Made by a program: the position numbers and the translations under genes. Positions 18,900 to 26,147 of a DNA stretch of 37,584 nt are shown one piece after another. Below the pieces are notes generated by a model. It saw only the letters and a list, made by a program, of their open reading frames with translations. It did no database searches and was not told the origin of the DNA. Origin of the DNA: Bacteroidia bacterium (GTDB lineage Bacteria > Bacteroidota > Bacteroidia > Bacteroidales > Prolixibacteraceae); NCBI GenBank assembly GCA_026391295.1, contig JAPLDS010000034.1:7013-44596 (forward strand), read 5' to 3'. Each line of letters starts with the position of its first letter. Position 1 is the stretch's first letter.

Positions 18900-18934
18900 C
18901 AAAATCCTGTTACTGACTTCCTGTCAGAATTTTG
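18900..18934. other. Imperfect hairpin between htpG and tRNA-Trp remnant
   Basis: CAAAATCCTG and CAGAATTTTG form a stem with one C-A mismatch around a 15-base loop. It could be the remains of a terminator for the tRNA pair. The rest of 18834-19003 shows no gene. Confidence 0.3.
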
Positions 18935-19003
18935 ATATTGGGTGGCCATGGTACAGGACAAAATTTCACACGCTACCTTGTTAAACGACAAAGACCTCAA
19001 TAT

Positions 19004-19063
19004 ATTCGAACGCCCGACACCTGGTTTTGGAGACCAGTGCTCTACCAACTGAGCTACACCCGT
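19004..19063 (-). pseudogene. tRNA-Trp (anticodon CCA) lacking its 3' end
   Basis: On the minus strand from 19063: acceptor 5' strand ACGGGTG, TA, D-arm GCTC...GAGC, anticodon stem CTGGT/ACCAG around loop CTCCAAA (anticodon CCA), variable loop GTGTC, T-stem 5' strand GGGCG and T-loop TTCGAAT. The next bases should be CGCCC and then CACCCGT to close T-stem and acceptor, but the sequence reads ATATTGAGG. Only 60 of about 73 nt are present, so as written the RNA cannot form an acceptor stem. It follows tRNA-Ser by five bases and would share its transcript. Confidence 0.8.
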
Positions 19064-19068
19064 AGAAG

Positions 19069-19153
19069 CGGAGAGAGAGGGATTCGAACCCCCGGTACCT
19101 CTCGGTACAGCGGTTTTCAAGACCGCCGCAATCGACCACTCTGCCATCTCTCC
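19069..19153 (-). tRNA. tRNA-Ser (anticodon TGA)
   Basis: An 85-nt class II tRNA: acceptor GGAGAGA/TCTCTCC, anticodon stem GCGGT/ACCGC with loop CTTGAAA giving anticodon TGA, a long variable arm, T-arm with loop TTCGAAT, discriminator G. CCA is not encoded. All stems close, unlike the adjacent tRNA-Trp. Confidence 0.95.
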
Positions 19154-19164
19154 AAGAGCGTGTG

Positions 19165-19172
19165 CAAAAGTA
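19165..19172 (-). promoter_or_regulatory. -7 box of the tRNA-Ser/tRNA-Trp promoter
   Basis: The minus strand reads TACTTTTG within TATACTTTTGCAC, the same 13-mer as in front of tRNA-Arg, 11 bases before the tRNA-Ser 5' end. Confidence 0.6.
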
Positions 19173-19376
19173 TACTTTATTTTGATTCGTCAAAAATTAT
19201 CTGACATTATTTTTAAAGAATTTAAAGTTTAGGATAGAATTAGGTATTGTTGGATTTGTAATATTTTTTTACTTGATTTGCCTAGTTAATTTTTTTACAA
19301 CTTTATAATCATTTTTTTACAATTATTCCTTCTAGCCCTATAAAAGCTTGAAATAATTTTTTTTTAATAATTTTTG

Positions 19377-19384
19377 TATATTTG
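19377..19384 (+). promoter_or_regulatory. Probable -7 box of the HU gene promoter
   Basis: TATATTTG matches TAnnTTTG, 64 bases before the HU ATG, in a very AT-rich tract with long T runs. The preceding 19173-19376 has no gene. Confidence 0.5.
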
Positions 19385-19447
19385 TGAATTATATTTAACT
19401 TTCGGCAAATCTGAATCTTCGTTTAATAATTTAATTTCAAATTTACT

Positions 19448-19720
19448 ATGAACAAAACTCAATTAATTGATGCAGTTGCTGCTGAGGCAGGACTAACTAA
19501 AGTTGATGCAAGAAAAGCTGTTGATGCATTTGTAAAAGCAACTGGCGAACAACTTAAACAAGGTGAGAAAATCGCTCTTGTAGGATTTGGTACTTTCTCA
19601 GTGTCTGAAAGACCTGCACGTGAAGGTCGTAACCCACAGACTGGTGCAAAAATCAAAATTGCTGCTAAGAAAATTGTAAAATTCAAAGCTGGTAGCGAAC
19701 TTAACGACTCTGTACAATAG
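19448..19720 (+). CDS. DNA-binding protein HU
   Basis: A 90-residue HU/IHF family protein, exactly the usual length: MNKTQLIDAVAAEAGL, ARKAVDAF, VGFGTFSVSERPAREGRNPQTG (the DNA-contacting arm, about residues 47-65) and the end FKAGSELNDSVQ. HU coats and bends DNA as part of the nucleoid. Standalone gene with a long AT-rich leader and a perfect terminator 12 bases after the stop. Confidence 0.96.
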   Translation: MNKTQLIDAVAAEAGLTKVDARKAVDAFVKATGEQLKQGEKIALVGFGTFSVSERPAREGRNPQTGAKIKIAAKKIVKFKAGSELNDSVQ

Positions 19721-19732
19721 TCGTTTAAATCA

Positions 19733-19774
19733 GGCATAAAAAAAGGAGGTTTTTCAACCTCCTTTTTTTATGCC
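19733..19774. terminator. Bidirectional terminator between HU and MsbA-like genes
   Basis: A perfect 18-bp inverted repeat (19733-19750 with 19757-19774) with loop TTTTCA. The arms contain runs of seven A and seven T, so each strand ends in a U-tract. It ends HU on the plus strand and the exporter gene on the minus strand. Confidence 0.92.
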
Positions 19775-19783
19775 TATACTTTT

Positions 19784-21607
19784 CTAGAAGCTCTGCATCC
19801 CATGAAGCTTCTTGTAAATTCCGTCTAATGCAAGTAATTCTTCGTGATTTCCGCGCTCTACAATAGCTCCTTCGTGAAAAACACAGATTAAATCAGCATT
19901 CTTTATCGTCGAAAGTCGATGCGCAATCACAATAGAGGTTCTATTCTTCATGAGGTTCTCTAACGCCTCTTGGACTAGTTTTTCCGACTCTGTATCTAAA
20001 GCGGAGGTAGCCTCATCTAAAATCAAAATAGGGGGGTTTTTGAGCACCGCACGCGCAATAGAGACCCGTTGACGTTGACCGCCGGATAATTTGCCCCCTC
20101 GGTCACCTATGTTTGAGTAATATCCTTCCGCAGTAGCAGCGATAAATTCATGCGCATTCGCCACCTTAGCCGCAGCTTCTACTTGCTCTAGTGTCGCATC
20201 TTCCACACCAAAAGCGATATTATTAAAGAACGTATCGTTAAATAAGATGGGATCTTGGTTCACATTGCCCATAAGTCCACGTAGGTCGGCAATCTTATAA
20301 TCACGCACATCAATGCCATCTACACAGATTTGCCCCTCGCTGACATCATAAAAACGTGGAAGAAGGTCTACGAAGGTTGATTTACCAGATCCTGACTGTC
20401 CAACTAATGCAATAGTTTTACCAATAGGGATAGTTAGGTTGACCTTTTTAAGGACATCATCATCTTGATAGCGGAAGGTTACATCTTTATATTCAATCTG
20501 AGAAACAAAGGTTTTTACGGCGATGGGATTTTCTTTGTTGACGATGTTGTTTTCTGCAAGCATCACCATGTCAATTCGTTCCATAGATGCTAATCCTTTT
20601 TGGATCGCATAAAAGGCTGTGGTAAATGATTTCGCAGGATTAATAATACTATAGAAAAATACCAGATAGGTGATAAATCCTTGAGGCGTCAAAGCGCTAT
20701 TATGGCTTAAAACCAACTTGCCACCATACCACAACACCAATACAATAACGGCTGTTCCTAAGAATTCCGACATTGGATGAGCTAAATACCGGCGCCACAT
20801 CAGGCCATTCATAATATGATAGTAGTCCGAATTTTGCTTCTCGAAATGCTCGCCAGCCTTTTTTTCTGCATTAAAAGCTTTAATAATACGCAAGCCACTG
20901 AGTGATTCTTCAATGGTAGAAAGCAATTCACCCATTTTATTCTGACCACGCATCGATGGTTTCTTTAAGCTTTTTCCAACTTTACCGATTAAATACCCAA
21001 CTAAAGGGAGGATTAAAAAGACAAATAGGGTAAGCGACCACGACATATAGATCATAAAGGCTAATGACATTAATATGATAAGTGGATCTTTTAGGAGCAT
21101 CTCCAGTGAACTCATAATCGAGTTGTCGATCTCTTGCACATCACCAGTCATGCGGGCTATGATATCCCCCTTGCGCTCTTCAGAGAAAAATCCAATTGGA
21201 AGATGAAGGATTTTGGTGTACAGTTTGTTTCGGATGTCGCGAACCACGCCATTTCGCAAAGGAACAAGCATGTAGAGTGCCAAATAGGTGAAGAGCACTT
21301 TCAGAAACACCATAATCATCAGAAATATTCCAATGTAAACGAGTGCTTTTTCATTCCCGAACTTAAGGATGATATCGCTAAGCTGGTACATAATGTTATC
21401 CTTCAGACTACCTACGGTAAGTGCAAGCTCGGCAGGTTTAGTGGCTATCACTTTCTGTGTGCCAAATAGAACCCCCAGCACTGGCTCTAATGCCGCAAAC
21501 TGAAATGCCCCAAACATGGCAGCAAGCAGATTGAAGATAAACGCTCCCAAAACAAAGCGTTTATATGGCTTAACAAACCGTTTTAAAAGAAGGTAAAGAC
21601 CTTTCAC
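19784..21607 (-). CDS. ABC exporter, MsbA-like (lipid A flippase type)
   Basis: A 607-residue half transporter: a six-helix exporter domain (about residues 1-340) fused to an ATPase with Walker A GQSGSGKST (403-411), Q-loop near NQDPILFND, signature LSGGQ (507-511), Walker B ILILDE (527-532) and H-loop AHRLST. It resembles MsbA homodimers that flip lipid A-core across the inner membrane, though multidrug or peptide export cannot be excluded by sequence. It lies 45 bases downstream of purB on the same strand. Confidence 0.88.
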   Translation of the reverse strand: MKGLYLLLKRFVKPYKRFVLGAFIFNLLAAMFGAFQFAALEPVLGVLFGTQKVIATKPAELALTVGSLKDNIMYQLSDIILKFGNEKALVYIGIFLMIMVFLKVLFTYLALYMLVPLRNGVVRDIRNKLYTKILHLPIGFFSEERKGDIIARMTGDVQEIDNSIMSSLEMLLKDPLIILMSLAFMIYMSWSLTLFVFLILPLVGYLIGKVGKSLKKPSMRGQNKMGELLSTIEESLSGLRIIKAFNAEKKAGEHFEKQNSDYYHIMNGLMWRRYLAHPMSEFLGTAVIVLVLWYGGKLVLSHNSALTPQGFITYLVFFYSIINPAKSFTTAFYAIQKGLASMERIDMVMLAENNIVNKENPIAVKTFVSQIEYKDVTFRYQDDDVLKKVNLTIPIGKTIALVGQSGSGKSTFVDLLPRFYDVSEGQICVDGIDVRDYKIADLRGLMGNVNQDPILFNDTFFNNIAFGVEDATLEQVEAAAKVANAHEFIAATAEGYYSNIGDRGGKLSGGQRQRVSIARAVLKNPPILILDEATSALDTESEKLVQEALENLMKNRTSIVIAHRLSTIKNADLICVFHEGAIVERGNHEELLALDGIYKKLHGMQSF

Positions 21608-21652
21608 AAGTGTAGGTTATTAGTTTTTATAATCGTGGTTAACGATGTCTGC

Positions 21653-23002
21653 TTAAATAGAGACGCCTGTATAATTATACGGTGTGATAAGTTTTAATTC
21701 ACTTTTCAGGGCCTCGCTCACGTCTAGCTTATCAATAAATTCATGCATCACCTCACGATCGATCTTGCGATTTACACGCGTAAGTTCTTTTAAAGCCTCG
21801 TAAGGATTCGGATAAGCTTCACGTCGCAGAACGGTCTGAATAGCTTCCGCAATCACAACCCAGTTATCTTCCAGGTCACGATCGATAGCCTCTTTATTTA
21901 GGACTAATTTACCAAGTCCTTTCAAAGTTGATTTGATCGCTATGATTGTGTGCCCAATTGGTACTCCGATGTTCCGTAAAACGGTCGAGTCTGTAAGGTC
22001 GCGCTGCAATCTCGAGATCGGAAGTTTAGCTGATAAATGCTCAAATAGGGCGTTTGCAATACCTAAGTTACCCTCTGAATTTTCGAAATCTATTGGGTTA
22101 ACCTTATGTGGCATCGCGGAGGATCCAACCTCCCCTTTTTTAATTTGTTGCTTGAAATAATTCATGGAGATATAGGTCCATAAATCACGATCGAAATCAA
22201 TAAGTATGGTATTGATCCGCTTCATATTGTCGAATATCGCACCATCGCTATCGTAATGAGCAATCTGAGTAGTGGCCTGTGAGCGCTCTATCTTTAAAGC
22301 TTTACCTAGGAAGTTATTTCCAAATTCAGGCCAATTGATACTTGGATAAGCAACATGATGAGCATTGAAATTGCCTGTCGCACCTCCAAATTTACCGTAG
22401 AACGGAATATTCTTCAGACTAGCGAGTTGAACATTTAAGCGTTCTGCAAAAACTTTGATCTCTTTACCTAATCGAGTAGGTGTAGCTGGTTGTCCATGTG
22501 TTTTTGCCAACATCGAAACCTCTTCCCACTCTTTGGTCAGCGATTCCAATTTAGCGATTAGCTCTTCGATTAAAGGAAAGTATACCTTGTGAATCGCATC
22601 GCGCATGGAACAAGGTGATGCTGTATTATTGATATCTTGAGATGTTAGTCCAAAATGGATAAACTCTTTATACGATTGTAAATTTAAGGCATCGAATTTT
22701 TCCTTGATGAAATATTCAACCGCTTTAACATCATGGTTGGTGACTTTCTCAATATCCTTCACTTTATTTGCATCAGCTATCGAGAATGATTCATAGATCT
22801 GACGCAGTGCAGGCTTAAGTTTGGCATCAAAAGATTTTAGCTGAGGAAGCGGAAGCTCTACTAATGCAATGAAGTATTCAATCTCTACATAAACCCGATA
22901 TTTTATCAAGGCGTATTCTGAGAAATATTGACCTAATTCATCTACTTTGTCACGATATCTGCCATCTATAGGTGATATGGCGGTTAGGGATTGGATTTCC
23001 AT
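21653..23002 (-). CDS. purB: Adenylosuccinate lyase
   Basis: PurB cleaves SAICAR and adenylosuccinate with release of fumarate in purine synthesis. About 449 residues of the fumarase/aspartase superfamily: SPIDGRYRDKV near the N-terminus, TNHDVKAVEYF, HFGLTSQDINNTA, KTHGQPATPT and the signature loop GSSAMPHKVNPIDFEN with the catalytic serine. Start ATG 23002 chosen: the in-frame codon at 23026 overlaps a TACCTTTG -7 box. It is followed by the exporter gene; purH in the same window is in a separate unit. Confidence 0.96.
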   Translation of the reverse strand: MEIQSLTAISPIDGRYRDKVDELGQYFSEYALIKYRVYVEIEYFIALVELPLPQLKSFDAKLKPALRQIYESFSIADANKVKDIEKVTNHDVKAVEYFIKEKFDALNLQSYKEFIHFGLTSQDINNTASPCSMRDAIHKVYFPLIEELIAKLESLTKEWEEVSMLAKTHGQPATPTRLGKEIKVFAERLNVQLASLKNIPFYGKFGGATGNFNAHHVAYPSINWPEFGNNFLGKALKIERSQATTQIAHYDSDGAIFDNMKRINTILIDFDRDLWTYISMNYFKQQIKKGEVGSSAMPHKVNPIDFENSEGNLGIANALFEHLSAKLPISRLQRDLTDSTVLRNIGVPIGHTIIAIKSTLKGLGKLVLNKEAIDRDLEDNWVVIAEAIQTVLRREAYPNPYEALKELTRVNRKIDREVMHEFIDKLDVSEALKSELKLITPYNYTGVSI

Positions 23003-23025
23003 TTTGTCTCTTATTCTGTTTGCCA

Positions 23026-23033
23026 CAAAGGTA
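23026..23033 (-). promoter_or_regulatory. -7 box of the purB promoter
   Basis: The minus strand reads TACCTTTG, matching TAnnTTTG, 23 bases upstream of the purB ATG at 23002. It fixes the shorter start. No gene or other clear signal in 23034-23193. Confidence 0.5.
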
Positions 23034-23193
23034 GTAAATTCTCTGAAAATAGACTATTTGCCGCTTTTGTCGTTTGTTATTCTTGTGGATAGGGTTGAGG
23101 TGATATTCCAGACTCTTAGACATAGATCGCAATAGTGCCTTAATTGTAATCCGATAATTGTTAGGTGTTTGCGTGTAATTCCGATTCGTTAAG

Positions 23194-23688
23194 CTAGTTT
23201 TCTGCTGTATGTTTAACCTTCTTAATCGTCTCTTTTCTTGAGATTAACATAGGTACTGCAACGCCAACAGCAAGTGCCATCAAAATAAACAAGGTTTTTA
23301 GTCCGTAGCTTACCGTTTCAGCTAAAGAAATGGAGTAGGTGTCGCTTGTTGCGGCGGTACTTGAGAGCTTCATTAGTCCGAGCATCATCCGGTAGGCGAA
23401 AATCCCTGGAACCATAGGTATCACTGCGGGAATTGAAAATACCAATGGTGGGGCATGCTTCGTATGAGCTGCATAAACACTAAGAATTCCAATTAATGAT
23501 GCACCTGCAAAAGTGGCGATGGTAATCTCTACGTTTAATTGGATTAGGATAAGTTTTGTTAACCCTCCAAGAGCGGCAATAATCCAAATAATAAATAAGG
23601 TCCTTTGCGGCACATTAAATAGGATGGCAAAGCCAAGAGCTGCAAACCCAAACCAAATTCCTTTTTCTAATAGTGTAAAGAGCTCCAT
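23194..23688 (-). CDS. ThrE-type threonine/serine exporter, C-terminal half (small subunit)
   Basis: A 164-residue membrane protein with four to five helices. FIWIIAAL-like segments, VIPMVPGIFAYRMM (compare PGxPxx in the larger half) and the spacing fit the ThrE_2 (DUF3815) family, which pairs with the ThrE_1 half to form an amino-acid exporter. The partner gene is immediately upstream (56-base gap, same strand). Substrate is inferred from the family only. Confidence 0.85.
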   Translation of the reverse strand: MELFTLLEKGIWFGFAALGFAILFNVPQRTLFIIWIIAALGGLTKLILIQLNVEITIATFAGASLIGILSVYAAHTKHAPPLVFSIPAVIPMVPGIFAYRMMLGLMKLSSTAATSDTYSISLAETVSYGLKTLFILMALAVGVAVPMLISRKETIKKVKHTAEN

Positions 23689-23744
23689 AAATAATATATG
23701 TATTATAAGGTAGTGCCTTTTTCGAATTTCATAAACTTAGCTCC

Positions 23745-24515
23745 TTAGAGGCTATATATTTGCATCGCAAGCATTAATCCAAGTGCGATTGAAAAGGCGA
23801 TGATAAGCCCATTAACCCCTCTAACCATTCCGTTTAAGGTGTTTCCATCCATCAGATCGGAGAGTGAGTTGATTAAAGGGACGCCAGGAATTAGAAATAG
23901 CACCGATGTAGCTAGTGCATTTTCTGGAGAATGTCCAATATTCAACTTAATAGACAATCCCGCTACCATAGCTGCCGTAAAGGAGGCAAAAAAGATAGAA
24001 ATATAGGGATTGAATCGCATCTTTAGGGCTTCTTGGCGAATAAACAAACCGAAGAATGTGGCCGAAAATGCCACAATCATCTCTGGAGCTTCCCCTCCAA
24101 ATAATCGACAGAAAGAGGCGCCTGCGAGGGCTACTAAGGCAAGCACGACAAATCTGGGATAGTGGGGTAGTGCCTTTATACGTTCGATATCTTGATTGAT
24201 TTGCTCAACTGACAGTCCTTCTTCAACAACCCTCCAGCTCAGCCGACTAATGCCAGAAACCAGTTTGAAGTTTACCCCATGAGGTGGTGTTCGTTTAACG
24301 CTGCTGGTATGATCCAATCCACCTTCTTTATTGACGGTGAGCATCAGAGAACGACTAGTGATTAAGAGCTCAACTTCATACCCCAGGGCATCTGCAATTC
24401 TGTTGATGGTCGTTCGGACGCGACCTGTGCTTGCCCCATTGCCCATCAATAAGGTTCCCACATCGAGAAGCATCTCTTCAACAGCTTTTGAATTAGTGGT
24501 TCTTTCTTTAGCCAT
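23745..24515 (-). CDS. ThrE-type threonine/serine exporter, N-terminal half (DUF1212)
   Basis: About 256 residues. The N-terminal soluble part (1-110) has the DUF1212 features LLMGNGASTGRVRTTINRIADALG and LSWRVVEEGLS. The C-terminal part has about five membrane helices with FLIPGVPLINSLSDLMDG, the conserved ThrE motif. I prefer the ATG at 24515 (MAKERTT); 24530 is an alternative. TAACTTTA about 40 bases upstream could be a degenerate -7 box. Confidence 0.88.
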   Translation of the reverse strand: MAKERTTNSKAVEEMLLDVGTLLMGNGASTGRVRTTINRIADALGYEVELLITSRSLMLTVNKEGGLDHTSSVKRTPPHGVNFKLVSGISRLSWRVVEEGLSVEQINQDIERIKALPHYPRFVVLALVALAGASFCRLFGGEAPEMIVAFSATFFGLFIRQEALKMRFNPYISIFFASFTAAMVAGLSIKLNIGHSPENALATSVLFLIPGVPLINSLSDLMDGNTLNGMVRGVNGLIIAFSIALGLMLAMQIYSL

Positions 24516-24706
24516 CTTTAAATAAATCATTATTAAACTAATCAGGATTGTAAAGTTAGCATCAATTTTTGTTTAGAGGTGCAAAGAGATTTTAATTTTA
24601 TGATTTATATGTTGAACACTATTGTCATCAGCTTTGTTTAAACATTATTAACTAGTTAACTTTAAAATGTTGTATATTCTTATACTAAATACTAAATTTT
24701 TAGCGT

Positions 24707-25141
24707 ATGAAAAGGAATGAATTTTTGACCGCATTGGGAATATCCGCAAGTACAGTAGTTTTTGCGCCCTATCTCGTCTCTTGTAGTAAAGGTAGCTCGT
24801 TGAGCGACAGTGGAAATAATGGAACGCCAAGCGCAACCATTGACTTCACCCTTGACTTGACTATGCCTGCTAACTCAGCATTAAATACCAATGGAAGCTC
24901 AATGATTAGTAATGGAGTTATTGTTGCAAAAACCTCCGGTGGCATGTATATTGCAGTAGCTTCAAAATGTACGCATCAAGGCTATACCTTGGCTTATGAC
25001 AATGCGACTAGTGAGTTTCATTGTGCTAGTCATGGGTCGAATTTCACTACCACAGGACTGGTGGTCAATGGACCTGCAGCGACATCGTTAAAAGTTTATA
25101 AGACTCAACTGACTGGAACAACTCTTCGCGTTTATTCTTAG
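24707..25141 (+). CDS. Single-domain Rieske [2Fe-2S] lipoprotein
   Basis: A 144-residue protein with an N-terminal signal sequence and lipobox YLVSC (Cys26), followed by a Ser/Gly/Asn-rich spacer. The Rieske cluster ligands are C88-T-H90 and C106-A-S-H109 in CTHQG and CASHGSNF. It is therefore a membrane-anchored extracytoplasmic redox protein, not a ring-hydroxylase subunit. The N-terminus has KR where Tat signals have RR, leaving the export route open (folded Fe-S proteins usually need Tat). Partner enzyme is not evident. Its stop overlaps the ancestral stop of the convergent esterase gene. Confidence 0.85.
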   Translation: MKRNEFLTALGISASTVVFAPYLVSCSKGSSLSDSGNNGTPSATIDFTLDLTMPANSALNTNGSSMISNGVIVAKTSGGMYIAVASKCTHQGYTLAYDNATSEFHCASHGSNFTTTGLVVNGPAATSLKVYKTQLTGTTLRVYS

Positions 25142-25975
25142 CGTCTAAATTTCTCGCCAGCGAATTTCAATCCATCATAAAGGCCTGTGCGCCAATACGA
25201 CCAGGAGCGACCGCCATCCAATATGCAAGAGGGAATTGCCTTTGTAGAGGAAATCGTCGTCGCCACAATCGATGTAAAATCGGATGCTTTTAAATTTTTC
25301 TGCTGCCACGATGTGGATCAGATGAAGTGGATTCGTTGCTTTCCAAGTTTCACTAAGTCGCTCAGCCCCTTTTAAGTTTTTCCCGTAGATCGATTTGAAA
25401 TATCCATCATATTGACCATCTGGCTGCTGTGTGATCTCTTCATCTGAAAATACAGCACTGCTTAAGGCGATAACACTCGAGAAAAGATCGGGGTTGCGCA
25501 TTGCAAGGGATAATGAGCCATAGCCACCCATCGAAAGTCCACCGATGGCACGGAACTCTTTTTTCGCGCGGATGCGATATTCCTTCTCAATATAAGGTAT
25601 GAATTCTTGTGTGAACATATCCGACCAACGGTTTTTCCCGTCAAAGCTATTGCAATACCAAGCAACTTTTCCATCGGGTATAATCAAAATACAGGCTGGA
25701 AAGTCGCCTTCAGCAATCCCTTTGTCAGCTATTTGAGCCGCCTCACCAAATTGAATCCAGCCAGTTTCATCATCCGAAAATCCATGAAGAAGGTAGACAA
25801 CAGGATAACTGCGGCTCGACGTTTGATAGTCGGCTGGAAGATAGACCGAATAGTTTACTGGATAGTCAACGAGTTTGCTCTTAAAGCTTAGGCTTTCAAT
25901 CGTTTTTCCTTTTTGAGCAAAGGAGATTATGGGCAGAGCTAAAAATAGCAAGGGAAGTAGGAGAGTCTTTGTCAT
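25138..25975 (-). pseudogene. Secreted alpha/beta-hydrolase esterase, frame broken near the C-terminus
   Basis: A putative esterase (esterase D / feruloyl-esterase-like family) with a signal peptide ending SFAQ when started at ATG 25975. Present: oxyanion region LLHGFSDDETGW, nucleophile elbow GGLSMGG (Ser148 by this start), and the acid-residue segment YIDCGDDDFL. After HI (codon ATT, 25220-25222) the frame runs into an unrelated tail and stops at 25175. The other frame immediately continues with DGGRSWSYWRTGLYDGLKF and stops at TAA 25138. Members of the family have about 14 more residues here, so a 3n+2-base segment seems lost. In addition the catalytic His of the GGHSW motif reads Arg (CGC). 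Confidence 0.8.
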
Positions 25976-25993
25976 AAATGGGATAAATCTGAG

Positions 25994-26015
25994 TTCATCC
26001 ATCAGGTGACGGACA
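25994..26015. repeat. REP-like imperfect palindrome, copy 1
   Basis: TTCATCCATCAGGTGACGGA: near-palindromic around the centre. Matches copy 2 at 26070-26091 in 16 of the first 20 positions. Lies just upstream of the esterase start. Confidence 0.4.
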
Positions 26016-26069
26016 AAATTCGATTATTAAATGGTTTAGACAAAGATAGAAAATGATTGATTAAAAGAC

Positions 26070-26091
26070 TTCATCCGCCAGCAGACGGATG
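26070..26091. repeat. REP-like imperfect palindrome, copy 2
   Basis: TTCATCCGCCAGCAGACGGA then TG; CATCCG pairs with CGGATG. Lies between the DHOD-like gene end and the esterase start, so it could act as a 3' hairpin of the former. A pyrimidine-rich tract follows (26100-26150). Confidence 0.4.
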
Positions 26092-26147
26092 CACTTTGGA
26101 TTCTTTTTTTACTTTGCCATTTGCCCTTTTAATTTTCCATTTTTCTC

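Noticed and set aside
18887-19204. Overlapping small frames on both strands
   Set aside because: They are translations of the tRNA-Ser and tRNA-Trp region and its flank, with no protein-like features.
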